Source of the DNA: an uncultured Myxococcales bacterium
GTDB lineage: Bacteria; Myxococcota_A; Polyangia; Fen-1088
Assembly (NCBI GenBank): GCA_937889515.1
Contig: CALAOV010000140.1
Span: 1 to 58,336 of the forward strand
Direction of reading: 5' to 3'
Length of the DNA stretch: 58,336 nucleotides
Shown here: in pieces, positions 26,928 through 35,873 of the stretch
Numbering within the stretch: position 1 is the stretch's first letter
Layout of the letters: each line of letters starts with the position of its first letter
The notes under the pieces: generated by a model
Told to the model about the DNA's origin: nothing
The model's input: only the letters and a program-made list of their open reading frames with translations
The model's database searches: none
Program-made: the position numbers and the translations under genes

Positions 26928-27133
26928 ACTTCCGGGCGGCCGGCTTTTTCTTCGGTGAAGTAGGCGCTGCGGTGGCGCGCGTTCGGCAGGTGGCTGTCCC
27001 AGCAGGCGGCCGAGCAGAACACCAGCTTCACCCGGCCGGCGTTGCAGGTGCTGACGGAGCACTTGATGAGCTTGCCGCCCACGGCGATCGGCTTGCGACA
27101 CATCGAACAGACGAAGGTAGGGGCCGGCGACAT
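26924..27133 (-). CDS. Small zinc-finger protein
   Basis: 69 aa with eight potential zinc ligands: C9, C12, C25, C30, C40, C44, H48 and H54 (CxxC, then CSVSTC, then FCSAACWDSH). The FCSAACW pattern recalls treble-clef/MYND or TRASH-like fingers that bind protein or metal. It is too short for an enzyme. ATG 27133 lies 8 bases after TACGTT and has no Shine-Dalgarno site. It is divergent from the kinase-like gene at 27187 and convergent with the thioredoxin fusion. Confidence 0.72.
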   Translation of the reverse strand: MSPAPTFVCSMCRKPIAVGGKLIKCSVSTCNAGRVKLVFCSAACWDSHLPNARHRSAYFTEEKAGRPEV

Positions 27134-27141
27134 GTGACGCT

Positions 27142-27147
27142 AACGTA
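27142..27147 (-). promoter_or_regulatory. -10-like TACGTT, 8 bases before ATG start
   Basis: The minus strand reads TACGTT AGCGTCAC ATG at 27133, the layout of a leaderless gene. Confidence 0.4.
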
Positions 27148-27171
27148 CCGGAAGCTGCGGCGGCGTTGCTA

Positions 27172-27177
27172 TAAAAT
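27172..27177 (+). promoter_or_regulatory. -10-like TAAAAT (in TATAAAAT), 9 bases before GTG start
   Basis: TATAAAATTAA stands out in GC-rich DNA. TAAAAT ends 9 bases before GTG 27187, so the leader would be zero to three bases. Confidence 0.5.
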
Positions 27178-27186
27178 TAACCCCGC

Positions 27187-28257
27187 GTGCGTCTCCCTGG
27201 CTATGTGATGGCGGAGCTGATCGTCGCCGGCGCCCTGACCGCCGGTGGCGGCGCCGGGGCCGTGTATGGCGTCCGCCACGTGCGCGCGACCTTGGCCGCC
27301 CATTCGATCGCGGCGGCGGTCGCCACCTCGGGACCCCTGCCGGCGCGCGCCGATCTCTCGAACCTGCCCGACCTGCGCGTCGCGCTCGAATCGGCGGGGA
27401 CCTTTCTGGGAATGTCCGACGAGCTCCTGCTGGAGCGGGTGCGGACTCAACCGATCGTTCGGTTCAAGTTCAATCACGGCGGCTCCTCGATCTCGTTCCG
27501 GGTCGAGTTCGCAGATGGCTCGCGCGCCGCCTGGAAACCCACGCAGACCAACACCCAGACGATTCCGCGCAAGGAGATCGCCGCCTATCGGCTGAACCGC
27601 CTGCTGGGCCTCAACGCCGTGCCTCCGGCCGCGCCGCGCGCCGTGTCGCGGGACGAGCTCCTCGGCCACCTCCACCCGGAGAGTCTAGAAGCCCTGCCGC
27701 GAATCAAGGCAGAAACCATCTTCGGCCCGGACGGGCAGACCCTGGGCACGGCGTCGTACTGGATCCCGATCATCAAGGACTCCGGCTTCGACAAACCCGA
27801 GGGGCAGAAGCAGGTGCAGGCCTGGCTGTCACAAGGCGAACCCATCCCCCCGGAGCAGACATCGATGGCGCGGCAGGTCTCCGACCTGATCGTCTTCGAC
27901 TTCCTGACCTCCAATCCGGATCGTTACTCGGGCGGGAACATGAAGATGTCGCCCGACGGCACGCAGCTCTTCTACATGGACAACACCATGTCGTTCTTCG
28001 TCGATCCCGAAGGACCGGCCAAGAACCGCGAGGTGCTGTTCAGGACCCAGCGCTTCTCACGCACCCTCTACGAAGCACTCGATCGGGTCACCGCGCCGAC
28101 GCTGGAGCGGGCGCTGGCGCAGGAGGCCGGTGCGCCCTACGAGATCCTCACGCCCGCCGAGATCGCCGGGGTGGTGGGACGCCGGGTGGTCATCCATCAG
28201 TACATCGACGCGCTCATCGCGCAGTACGGCGCCCGCAACGTGTTGATTTTCCCCTAA
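27187..28257 (+). CDS. Membrane-anchored Fam20C/HipA-like kinase candidate
   Basis: 356 aa from GTG 27187. One N-terminal hydrophobic segment (about 8-28) suggests export or anchoring. The core resembles the Fam20C/HipA-type kinase fold: RAAWKPTQTN (ATP Lys, K117), then E130 in PRKEIAAYRLNRLLG, then DLIVFDFLTSNPDRYSGGNMKM with candidate catalytic D245 and N251, and LFYMDNTMSF with metal-binding D265 in place of DFG. In Fam20C the comparable positions are DRHH and DN. Known Fam20 kinases act in secretory compartments, so an extracytoplasmic kinase is plausible. The substrate is unknown and a pseudokinase cannot be excluded. Confidence 0.65.
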   Translation: MRLPGYVMAELIVAGALTAGGGAGAVYGVRHVRATLAAHSIAAAVATSGPLPARADLSNLPDLRVALESAGTFLGMSDELLLERVRTQPIVRFKFNHGGSSISFRVEFADGSRAAWKPTQTNTQTIPRKEIAAYRLNRLLGLNAVPPAAPRAVSRDELLGHLHPESLEALPRIKAETIFGPDGQTLGTASYWIPIIKDSGFDKPEGQKQVQAWLSQGEPIPPEQTSMARQVSDLIVFDFLTSNPDRYSGGNMKMSPDGTQLFYMDNTMSFFVDPEGPAKNREVLFRTQRFSRTLYEALDRVTAPTLERALAQEAGAPYEILTPAEIAGVVGRRVVIHQYIDALIAQYGARNVLIFP

Positions 28258-28353
28258 AACTTGCCTGATTCACCGGGGTTTCGGCGCGGCGGCCCGATGG
28301 GGCCGCGGGCGCATGCTAGTCTGGCGCGTTTTCCGGAGCAGAAGCGCCAGTCC

Positions 28354-29700
28354 ATGAACGTGCATTTCGTATCCCTCGGTTGTCCCAAGAACCGCGTCGA
28401 CACCGAGGTGATGCTTGGCCACACGGAAGAGGCGGGCCACCGGTTGGTCACCGCCCCCGAGACGGCCGAGGTCATCGTCGTCAACACCTGCGGCTTCATC
28501 GGCGAGGCCAAGCAAGAATCCATCGACGCGATCCTGGAGATGGCCCGCCACAAACAGGCCGGCACCTGCAAGCGCCTGGTCGTCGCGGGGTGCCTGTCGC
28601 AGCGTTACCCCAAGGAGCTGGCCGCCGAGATGCCCGAGGTCGATCAGTTCCTCGGCACGGACGAGGTGGGCGCGATCGCCAAGGCGATCTCCGGCACCAT
28701 CGAGCGCCTCAGCGTGGTCGACACGCCCGCCTATCTCTACGACGACGCGGCGCCGCGCCGGCGGTCGCAGGCCCCACACAGCGCCTACGTCAAGATCGCC
28801 GAGGGCTGCGATCGCCCCTGCGCCTTCTGCATCATTCCGAAGCTGCGCGGACCGCAGCGCAGCCGCGCACCCGAGTCGGTCGTCCGCGAGGCACGCGATC
28901 TGGCGGCGGGCGGCACGCGGGAGATCTGCCTGGTCGCGCAGGATCTCACCACCTACGGCACCGATCTACCGGGTGCGGATTCGGCAAGCGCTCCCCGGCT
29001 GGCGACGCTGCTGCGCCAGCTCGCCGCGGTGGATCAGCTCGGCTGGATTCGCCTGCACTACGCCTACCCCACCGCCTGCACCGACGAGCTGCTCGACGTG
29101 ATCGGTGGCGAGCCGCGGGTCGCCAAGTATCTCGACGTCCCGATCCAGCATGTCGACAGCGGCGTCCTCAAGGCGATGCGCCGCGGGTACGGCGAGCGCC
29201 AGGTGCGCGACCTGGTGGCGCGCTTTCGACAGCGCGTCCCGAACGGCACCTTCCGGACCACCTTCATCGCGGGCCACCCCGGCGAGACCGAGGCGGCCTT
29301 CCAGAGCCTGTGCGACTTCGTGCGCGAGGCCGACCTCGATCATGTCGGCATCTTCAACTTTTCGCGCGAAGAGGGCACCGTCTCCGGCATGCTCCCCAAG
29401 CGGGTGCCGCAGAAGGAGATCGACGCCCGCCGACGGGAGCTGCTGCGAATTCAGCGCGAGGTCTCGAAGAAGAAGCTGCGCGCCATGCGCGATCGGACCT
29501 TGCGCGTTCTGGTCGAGGGTCAGTCCGACGAGTCCGAATATCTGTTGATGGGCCGCCACGAGGGCCAGGCGCCCGAGATCGACGGGCAGGTCTATCTCTC
29601 GCTGTCACCCGAGGCGGTGGCACCGGCCGCGGGAACCTTCGTCGACGCGCGGGTCACGCATTCGGCCGAGTACGATCTGGCCGCCGAAATCGTCAACTAG
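28354..29700 (+). CDS. rimO: Ribosomal protein S12 methylthiotransferase
   Basis: 448 aa, usual length. The N-terminal domain binds one [4Fe-4S] cluster (C10 in SLGCPKNRVD, C46 in NTCGFI, C80 in AGCLSQRY). The radical SAM motif is C152-C156-C159 (CDRPCAFC). A C-terminal TRAM domain starts about residue 380. SLGCPKNRVD and the KLRGPQRSR segment point to RimO instead of MiaB. It adds a methylthio group to an Asp of ribosomal protein S12. ATG 28354 matches the family start, and upstream in-frame codons are not conserved. TAGTCT near 28317 may be its -10. The dksA-like gene follows after 20 bases. Confidence 0.95.
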   Translation: MNVHFVSLGCPKNRVDTEVMLGHTEEAGHRLVTAPETAEVIVVNTCGFIGEAKQESIDAILEMARHKQAGTCKRLVVAGCLSQRYPKELAAEMPEVDQFLGTDEVGAIAKAISGTIERLSVVDTPAYLYDDAAPRRRSQAPHSAYVKIAEGCDRPCAFCIIPKLRGPQRSRAPESVVREARDLAAGGTREICLVAQDLTTYGTDLPGADSASAPRLATLLRQLAAVDQLGWIRLHYAYPTACTDELLDVIGGEPRVAKYLDVPIQHVDSGVLKAMRRGYGERQVRDLVARFRQRVPNGTFRTTFIAGHPGETEAAFQSLCDFVREADLDHVGIFNFSREEGTVSGMLPKRVPQKEIDARRRELLRIQREVSKKKLRAMRDRTLRVLVEGQSDESEYLLMGRHEGQAPEIDGQVYLSLSPEAVAPAAGTFVDARVTHSAEYDLAAEIVN

Positions 29701-29720
29701 GCAACGGGGATCGACGGCGC

Positions 29721-30113
29721 ATGGACGCGGCGGCGCGCGAGCGCTATCGGAAACGCCTCGCCGAGCTCAAGGCCGAGATGTTGAGCGAGGGCGACATCGA
29801 GATCGAGCCCGGTCGGCAGGATGCGACCGCCATCGCCGTCGACGACGACGCCCAGCCGCTGGTCGAAATGTCCCAGGCCATCGCGTCGAGCCGCAACCGC
29901 AACCGCGCCCAGGTTCTCGCCCGGGTGGTCGCCGCCCTGGCTCGCCTGTCCGATTCCGACGACGCCTTCGGCCTCTGCGTCGAGTGCGAAGAGCCGATCG
30001 CCGCCAAGCGCCTCGACCTGATGCCCTACGTCGAGCTGTGCGTCGAGTGCCAGCAGACCAAGGACGGCCCCAAGTCCCCCACCGGCCGCCGCCACCTGCG
30101 CGACTTCAAATAG
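29721..30113 (+). CDS. DksA/TraR-type zinc-finger protein
   Basis: 130 aa. The N-terminus is a charged helix (RERYRKRLAELKAEMLSEG), and a second helix (RNRAQVLARVVAALARL) leads to the C4 zinc finger C86-C89...C107-C110 (LCVECEEPIAAKRLDLMPYVELCVEC, quoted across its two halves). Members bind RNA polymerase through the secondary channel with ppGpp. The tip between the helices, where DksA has two Asp, contains VDDDAQP, so acidic residues are present. The protein is shorter than E. coli DksA (151 aa). It lies 20 bases after rimO. Confidence 0.85.
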   Translation: MDAAARERYRKRLAELKAEMLSEGDIEIEPGRQDATAIAVDDDAQPLVEMSQAIASSRNRNRAQVLARVVAALARLSDSDDAFGLCVECEEPIAAKRLDLMPYVELCVECQQTKDGPKSPTGRRHLRDFK

Positions 30114-30119
30114 CCGACC

Positions 30120-30155
30120 AAAAAAAAACGGGAGAGGCCTCAGGGACCTCTCCCG
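30120..30155 (-). terminator. Intrinsic terminator of the chaperonin operon
   Basis: On the minus strand CGGGAGAGG and CCTCTCCCG form a perfect 9-bp stem with a 9-base loop, followed by nine T (30128 to 30120). It lies 23 bases after the groEL stop. On the plus strand the hairpin is followed only by ATTTCC, so termination of the dksA-like transcript there would be weaker. Confidence 0.9.
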
Positions 30156-30178
30156 ATTTCCATCCTGCTAGCTAAGCC

Positions 30179-31882
<1,704 letters not shown>

Positions 31883-31991
31883 TTAGAAACTTCGTAACTC
31901 AAGCCCCCGCGCTCAAATCGCTGCGGGTCCCCGAGTCGATCGCGTCGGGTACCGGCGGGCGTTGCCCGACGGGACCCATCGCGGGAGGGCC

Positions 31992-32014
31992 AGGGAACCC
32001 TCCCAGGGTTCCCT
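31992..32014 (-). other. Perfect hairpin in the groES-groEL spacer
   Basis: AGGGAACCC and GGGTTCCCT pair over 9 bp with a 5-base loop TCCCA, overlapping the groES stop codon. No T run follows. A processing site or attenuator that sets the GroEL:GroES ratio is a reasonable guess. The remaining ~145 bases to groEL show nothing else but the Shine-Dalgarno site. Confidence 0.55.
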
Positions 32015-32300
32015 AGTCGATAATTGCCAAGATGTCGTCCTCGCGGAGGATCAGGTGATCCGTTCCGTCGATCTTGATCTCGTTGCCCGAGTACTTCGAG
32101 AACAGGATCTTCTCGCCGGCCTTCACCTCCAGCTTGCGAAGCGATCCGTCCTCCTGGATCTTGCCGTTGCCGACGGCCACGATGATGGCCTCCATCGGCT
32201 TCTCTTTGGCCGTGTCGGGAATGAAAAGCCCACCGGCGGTCTTGCTCTGCTCCTCGATGCGCTTGACGAGGATGCGGTCATATAGCGGTCTGATCTTCAT
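32013..32300 (-). CDS. groES: Co-chaperonin GroES
   Basis: 95 aa, normal length. [29 protein letters not shown] covers strand one and the mobile loop that binds GroEL (quoted by its ends MKIRPLYDR and GLFIPD). [17 protein letters not shown] and [12 protein letters not shown] are the family C-terminus. GGAGAAACGAA precedes ATG 32300. The gene lies 47 bases after the fmdB-like gene with no room for a CIRCE element, so the operon promoter is likely upstream of 32650. Confidence 0.97.
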   Translation of the reverse strand: MKIRPLYDRILVKRIEEQSKTAGGLFIPDTAKEKPMEAIIVAVGNGKIQEDGSLRKLEVKAGEKILFSKYSGNEIKIDGTDHLILREDDILAIID

Positions 32301-32347
32301 TTCGTTTCTCCTTGATCGAGTCGTTTGGTCCGTCGGAGCTGGCCAGA

Positions 32348-32650
32348 TCAGGCAGCCTCGGACTTCTTGGTTTCGGTGCTCGACTTGTTGGTCGAGCTGG
32401 AGGCCGTCGCGGCTTCCTTACTGGTGGAGTCCTTGGAGGACCCCTGATCCTTCGCGCCGTTCGGCTTGGGACCGGCGTAGAGATCCGAATACCAGCCGCC
32501 CCCCTTGAGCTTGAAGGAGGTGTGGCTGATCAGCTTCTCGACCTTCTTCGCCTTGCACTTGGGGCAGGTCTTGATGGGCTTGTCGGCCATCTTCTGCCAC
32601 TCCTCGAACTGATGTCCGCAGGCGGCACAGGCGTACTCGTAGATCGGCAT
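32348..32650 (-). CDS. FmdB-family zinc-ribbon protein
   Basis: 100 aa. [20 protein letters not shown] is the classic FmdB start, with zinc ligands C8, C11, C29 and C32 ([13 protein letters not shown]). [17 protein letters not shown] completes the domain. The last ~40 residues are a Ser/Lys/Thr tail. FmdB proteins are putative regulators of unclear function. It is the first gene of the chaperonin operon, which is a less usual position for it. The start ATG 32650 is fixed by the family N-terminus. Confidence 0.9.
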   Translation of the reverse strand: MPIYEYACAACGHQFEEWQKMADKPIKTCPKCKAKKVEKLISHTSFKLKGGGWYSDLYAGPKPNGAKDQGSSKDSTSKEAATASSSTNKSSTETKKSEAA

Positions 32651-32795
32651 GCGCCGGAAGACTTAAACACCGCCCGGCCGGTGTCAAGCAGGCGGCCATC
32701 GAGAGTGCCAACAGATACTGAAATATATGAATAATAACATATGTTTATGCGTTCAATATATCCGCAGATAGGACGCCGATAGTACCCTGCTGCGC
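32651..32795. promoter_or_regulatory. AT-rich divergent promoter region of the chaperonin operon and GT-C genes
   Basis: A block from about 32713 to 32765 is dominated by A and T, in contrast to its GC-rich surroundings. It contains the palindrome AACATATGTT (32736-32745) and several TATA strings (AATATATGAA, CAATATATCC). It could carry heat-shock or other regulation of the fmdB-groESL operon and an operator for the plus-strand genes. No CIRCE or known heat-shock box is recognised. Confidence 0.5.
32783..32788 (+). promoter_or_regulatory. -10-like TACCCT, 7 bases before TTG start
   Basis: TACCCT GCTGCGC TTG: the same hexamer and spacing as before coaX. It supports TTG 32796 as the start despite the rare codon and lack of a Shine-Dalgarno site. 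Confidence 0.45.
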
Positions 32796-34292
32796 TTGGC
32801 CTTCCGCGCGGGTCCCCCAGGTGTCAAAGGTCCAAACGGAAAAGGGCCCCCGCTCGGAGAACGCCTAGGACGGGTGCCACCGACCGGCCCGGCTCTCTTC
32901 TTTCTGGCCAGCTCCTTTTTCCTGACGCTCCTCCTTCAGCGGAGCTACGCCATCAATTCGGACGAGGGTTACACGCTGAACGCTGCCTGGCAGGTCTGGA
33001 ACGGGATGCGGATGTACGACGATTTCAGGCAATTCGTGGCGCCCGGCTCCGCCTATTCGGTCTATCTGCTCTGGAGCGTCCTCGGCAGCCCCAGCTATCT
33101 GGCCGCCCGGCTTCTCTCGCTGGTCTTTTCGTTCAGCTCGACCACCGCCGTCTATCTGGTGCTGAGGCGGGTGGGCGTTCGAGGCATCAACCTGGCGTTT
33201 TCGGTCTTCGCCTGGCTGGTCGCCTGCCCGGTCTATGCGCTCTTGAACCACAACTCCTTCAGCAGCTTCGCGGCAACCTGGTTTCTCCTGCTGTTCCTGC
33301 GTATCGCCGTCCCCCGGACCGATCGCGGGCCCAAGCTGGTCGACCACGCGCTGGTGGGTGCGGCGGCCGGGGTGGTCTTTCTCTTTCTGCAAACCAAGGG
33401 GCTGTTCCTGGCGCTAGGCGCAGCGGCCTTCGCCTTTTCGGCCGGGGCCAAGAGGCGCGAATTTCGCCCGGGGTTGGCGCTGGTGGGCGGATTCATCGTC
33501 GTCGTGGCGCCGCTATTCGTGATCTGGAGTCCCGCGCTCCTCGTCCGGCAGTGGTTCGTGATCCCCTTGACCGGCAACTATCTCGGCCACACCGGAGCTT
33601 CGGTCGCGATAGCCATCCCCAGTGTCCTTCTGACCTGCGGCATGGGATGGGTGGCGCTGCGTCGCGCCGATCGGGTGCTGGGAGCACTCGCCGTTACACA
33701 GGCCGCGCTCCTCGCCTGCATGAGCCACAACATGGAGATCCACCACCTGGCGATCAACTCCTTTCCGGCCATCATCTTCGCTTCGCTGGTGATTCACGAG
33801 CGGCTCGCGCGGAACGGGGGACCGGCCAGATTGTCCGCCGAAGCCGCGATGGCGATTGTCCTGGCCGCGTTCGTGGTGGCGCTCGTCGCGACGCCCGTTG
33901 GCCGCGATTTCTTCACCTTCAGCCCGCTCTACGTCGACATCCTGAAGCGCCGTCCGAGGCCGACGCTGTTTTCGAACCGGCGCGTCGCAGAAGCCCACGC
34001 GATCTACGCCGGGCCCTTTCTCCCGGGACTCTATTTCGAGCTCAAGAAGAAGAATCCCTATTTCGTCTCGGAAACGATCGTGTGCAACGACGACTGCCAG
34101 CGCCGGCTCCTCGATCAGCTGTCGGCGGTCAAGCCGGAGCTGGCGTTCTTCCACTACGAGATGATCCGGGACCTCGGCTATGATCAGAACAGTCCCGTGG
34201 ACCTTTATTTTCGGCAGCGGTACGTCGGTTGCCACGGCCAAAATTACGGCGGTCTGATCGTCCGCGCTTCCGACCCGAGCTGGTGCCCCTAG
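32796..34292 (+). CDS. GT-C-type membrane glycosyltransferase-like protein, copy 1
   Basis: 498 aa from TTG 32796. About ten hydrophobic segments follow, with an acidic motif in the first periplasmic loop (INSDEGYTLNAAWQ), where GT-C enzymes such as ArnT and PMT carry the catalytic Asp/Glu pair. The last ~110 residues are a soluble domain with FLPGLYFELKKKNPYFVSE, two Cys in CNDDC and a final WCP. Donor and acceptor are unknown; polyprenyl-linked sugars are usual for the class. It is followed after 61 bases by a close paralogue with the same ends, so the pair arose by tandem duplication. Confidence 0.75.
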   Translation: MAFRAGPPGVKGPNGKGPPLGERLGRVPPTGPALFFLASSFFLTLLLQRSYAINSDEGYTLNAAWQVWNGMRMYDDFRQFVAPGSAYSVYLLWSVLGSPSYLAARLLSLVFSFSSTTAVYLVLRRVGVRGINLAFSVFAWLVACPVYALLNHNSFSSFAATWFLLLFLRIAVPRTDRGPKLVDHALVGAAAGVVFLFLQTKGLFLALGAAAFAFSAGAKRREFRPGLALVGGFIVVVAPLFVIWSPALLVRQWFVIPLTGNYLGHTGASVAIAIPSVLLTCGMGWVALRRADRVLGALAVTQAALLACMSHNMEIHHLAINSFPAIIFASLVIHERLARNGGPARLSAEAAMAIVLAAFVVALVATPVGRDFFTFSPLYVDILKRRPRPTLFSNRRVAEAHAIYAGPFLPGLYFELKKKNPYFVSETIVCNDDCQRRLLDQLSAVKPELAFFHYEMIRDLGYDQNSPVDLYFRQRYVGCHGQNYGGLIVRASDPSWCP

Positions 34293-34353
34293 CGGGCCGT
34301 ACCGCGACGGGCGAAATGGACATTCTCCTGGTTCGGCGGCATCGTCCGAAGGC

Positions 34354-35823
34354 GTGCCCGAAGAGCGACTGGCAGTGAGAGGACGACCGGGAATCGTCCT
34401 CCGAGCCGGAGCGTCCGGACTATTTCTGACCCTGGCCTTCTCGCTCACGCTGCTGCTGACGCGGAGCTACGTCGTTCAATCGGACGAAGGCTACACGCTG
34501 AACGCCGCCTGGCAGATGTGGAACGGGATGAAGATGTACGACGACTTCAGGCTGTTCGTCGCACCAGGCTCCGCGTATTCCGTCTATGCGCTCTGGCACA
34601 TCATCGGCACCCCGAGCTACCTGGCGGCGCGTTTCTTGTCCTTGATCTTCTCGTTCTCGGCGACCACGGCCCTGTATCTGACGCTCAAGGGGCTCGGCAT
34701 CCGGGGCGGCAACCTCGCGCTCTCCGTCCTCGCCTGGCTAACGGCGAGCTCGCTCTGCGTCCCCTTGAATCACAACTCGTTCAGCAGTTTTGCGGCGGCC
34801 TGGTTCCTGCTGCTGTTCTTGCGGATCGCCCGCCCCTCGGACGGGGCGGGCCGTCCCCGACACGCGATTGCCGACCATGCGCTGGTGGGCTTGGCGGCCG
34901 GGACGGTGTTCTTGTTTCTTCAGACCAAGGGACTGTTCTTGGCGATCGGGGCGGCGGCCTTCGCCTTCTCGGGCGGATGGAGGACGCGCACCTATCGGCC
35001 CACCTTGGCGCTGGCGGGCGGGTTCGTCGTGGTCCTGCTGCCGCTTTTCTTGATCTGGAGTCCCGCGGTCCTGGTTCGCCAGTGGTTCGTCATCCCGCTG
35101 ACCGGCAACTATCTCGGCCACACGGGGGCTTCGGGCGCCATCGCGTTCGTCGCCATCGCGCTGGCCGGCGGCATGGGATGGATCGCCTTCCGCCGGCGAG
35201 ATCGAATCCTGCAGGCGCTGGCCGTCACGCAAGCCGCGCTGATCGCCTGCATGACCCACAACCTGGAGCTCAACCACCTGGCGATAAACTGCCTTCCCGC
35301 CATCATTTTCGCTTCGGTGCTGGCTCACGCCCGCCTCGATCGGGCCGACCACGCGGCCAGGCTGTCGTCCGAGCTGACGCTGGCGATCGTCTTGGCCATG
35401 TTCGGCGCGACGATCGTCTGGTTGCCGGCTGGAGCTGCCTTTGCGGCGTCCAGCTCGTTCTACGTGGACATCCTGGGGCGCCGGTCGAGGCCGGAGTTCT
35501 TCTCGAGGCAGCGCATCGCCGACGCGCACGCGATCTACGCGGGACCTTTCCTTCCGGGCCTGTACTTCGAGCTCAAGAAGAAGAACCCCTATTTCGTTTC
35601 GGAGACCGTGGTCTGCAACGATGGGTGTCAACGACAGCTCATCGCCCAGCTGTCGGAGACGAAACCCGAGCTCGTCTTCTTGTACTACCAGATGATTCGG
35701 CACCTCAGTTACGACCAGAACAATCCCGTGGACGTCTACCTGCGGGACCGCTACGCGCTCTGCCCGGGCGACGACTACGGAGGCATGATCGTGCGTGCCT
35801 CCGATCCCAGCTGGTGCCCCTAG
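34354..35823 (+). CDS. GT-C-type membrane glycosyltransferase-like protein, copy 2
   Basis: 489 aa from GTG 34354 (GTG 34375 is an alternative). It aligns with the upstream copy along its whole length: SDEGYTLNAAWQMWNGMKMY, VPLNHNSFSSFAAAWFLLLF, LVRQWFVIPLTGNYLGHTGA and FLPGLYFELKKKNPYFVSE are nearly identical in both. Divergence is concentrated in a hydrophobic stretch around residues 330-360. Both keep the acidic pair and the C-terminal Cys motif (CNDGC), so both may be active. The gene is probably co-transcribed with copy 1. The convergent peroxidase gene ends 50 bases downstream. Confidence 0.75.
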   Translation: MPEERLAVRGRPGIVLRAGASGLFLTLAFSLTLLLTRSYVVQSDEGYTLNAAWQMWNGMKMYDDFRLFVAPGSAYSVYALWHIIGTPSYLAARFLSLIFSFSATTALYLTLKGLGIRGGNLALSVLAWLTASSLCVPLNHNSFSSFAAAWFLLLFLRIARPSDGAGRPRHAIADHALVGLAAGTVFLFLQTKGLFLAIGAAAFAFSGGWRTRTYRPTLALAGGFVVVLLPLFLIWSPAVLVRQWFVIPLTGNYLGHTGASGAIAFVAIALAGGMGWIAFRRRDRILQALAVTQAALIACMTHNLELNHLAINCLPAIIFASVLAHARLDRADHAARLSSELTLAIVLAMFGATIVWLPAGAAFAASSSFYVDILGRRSRPEFFSRQRIADAHAIYAGPFLPGLYFELKKKNPYFVSETVVCNDGCQRQLIAQLSETKPELVFLYYQMIRHLSYDQNNPVDVYLRDRYALCPGDDYGGMIVRASDPSWCP

Positions 35824-35873
35824 CGTCGGGTCGCCCAGAACCGGATTGGCCGGATTGGACCTGGCGTCGCCGC

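Noticed and set aside
32301..32795. CIRCE element controlling groES-groEL
   Set aside because: No 9-bp inverted repeat resembling the CIRCE consensus is present either before groES or before the fmdB-like gene.
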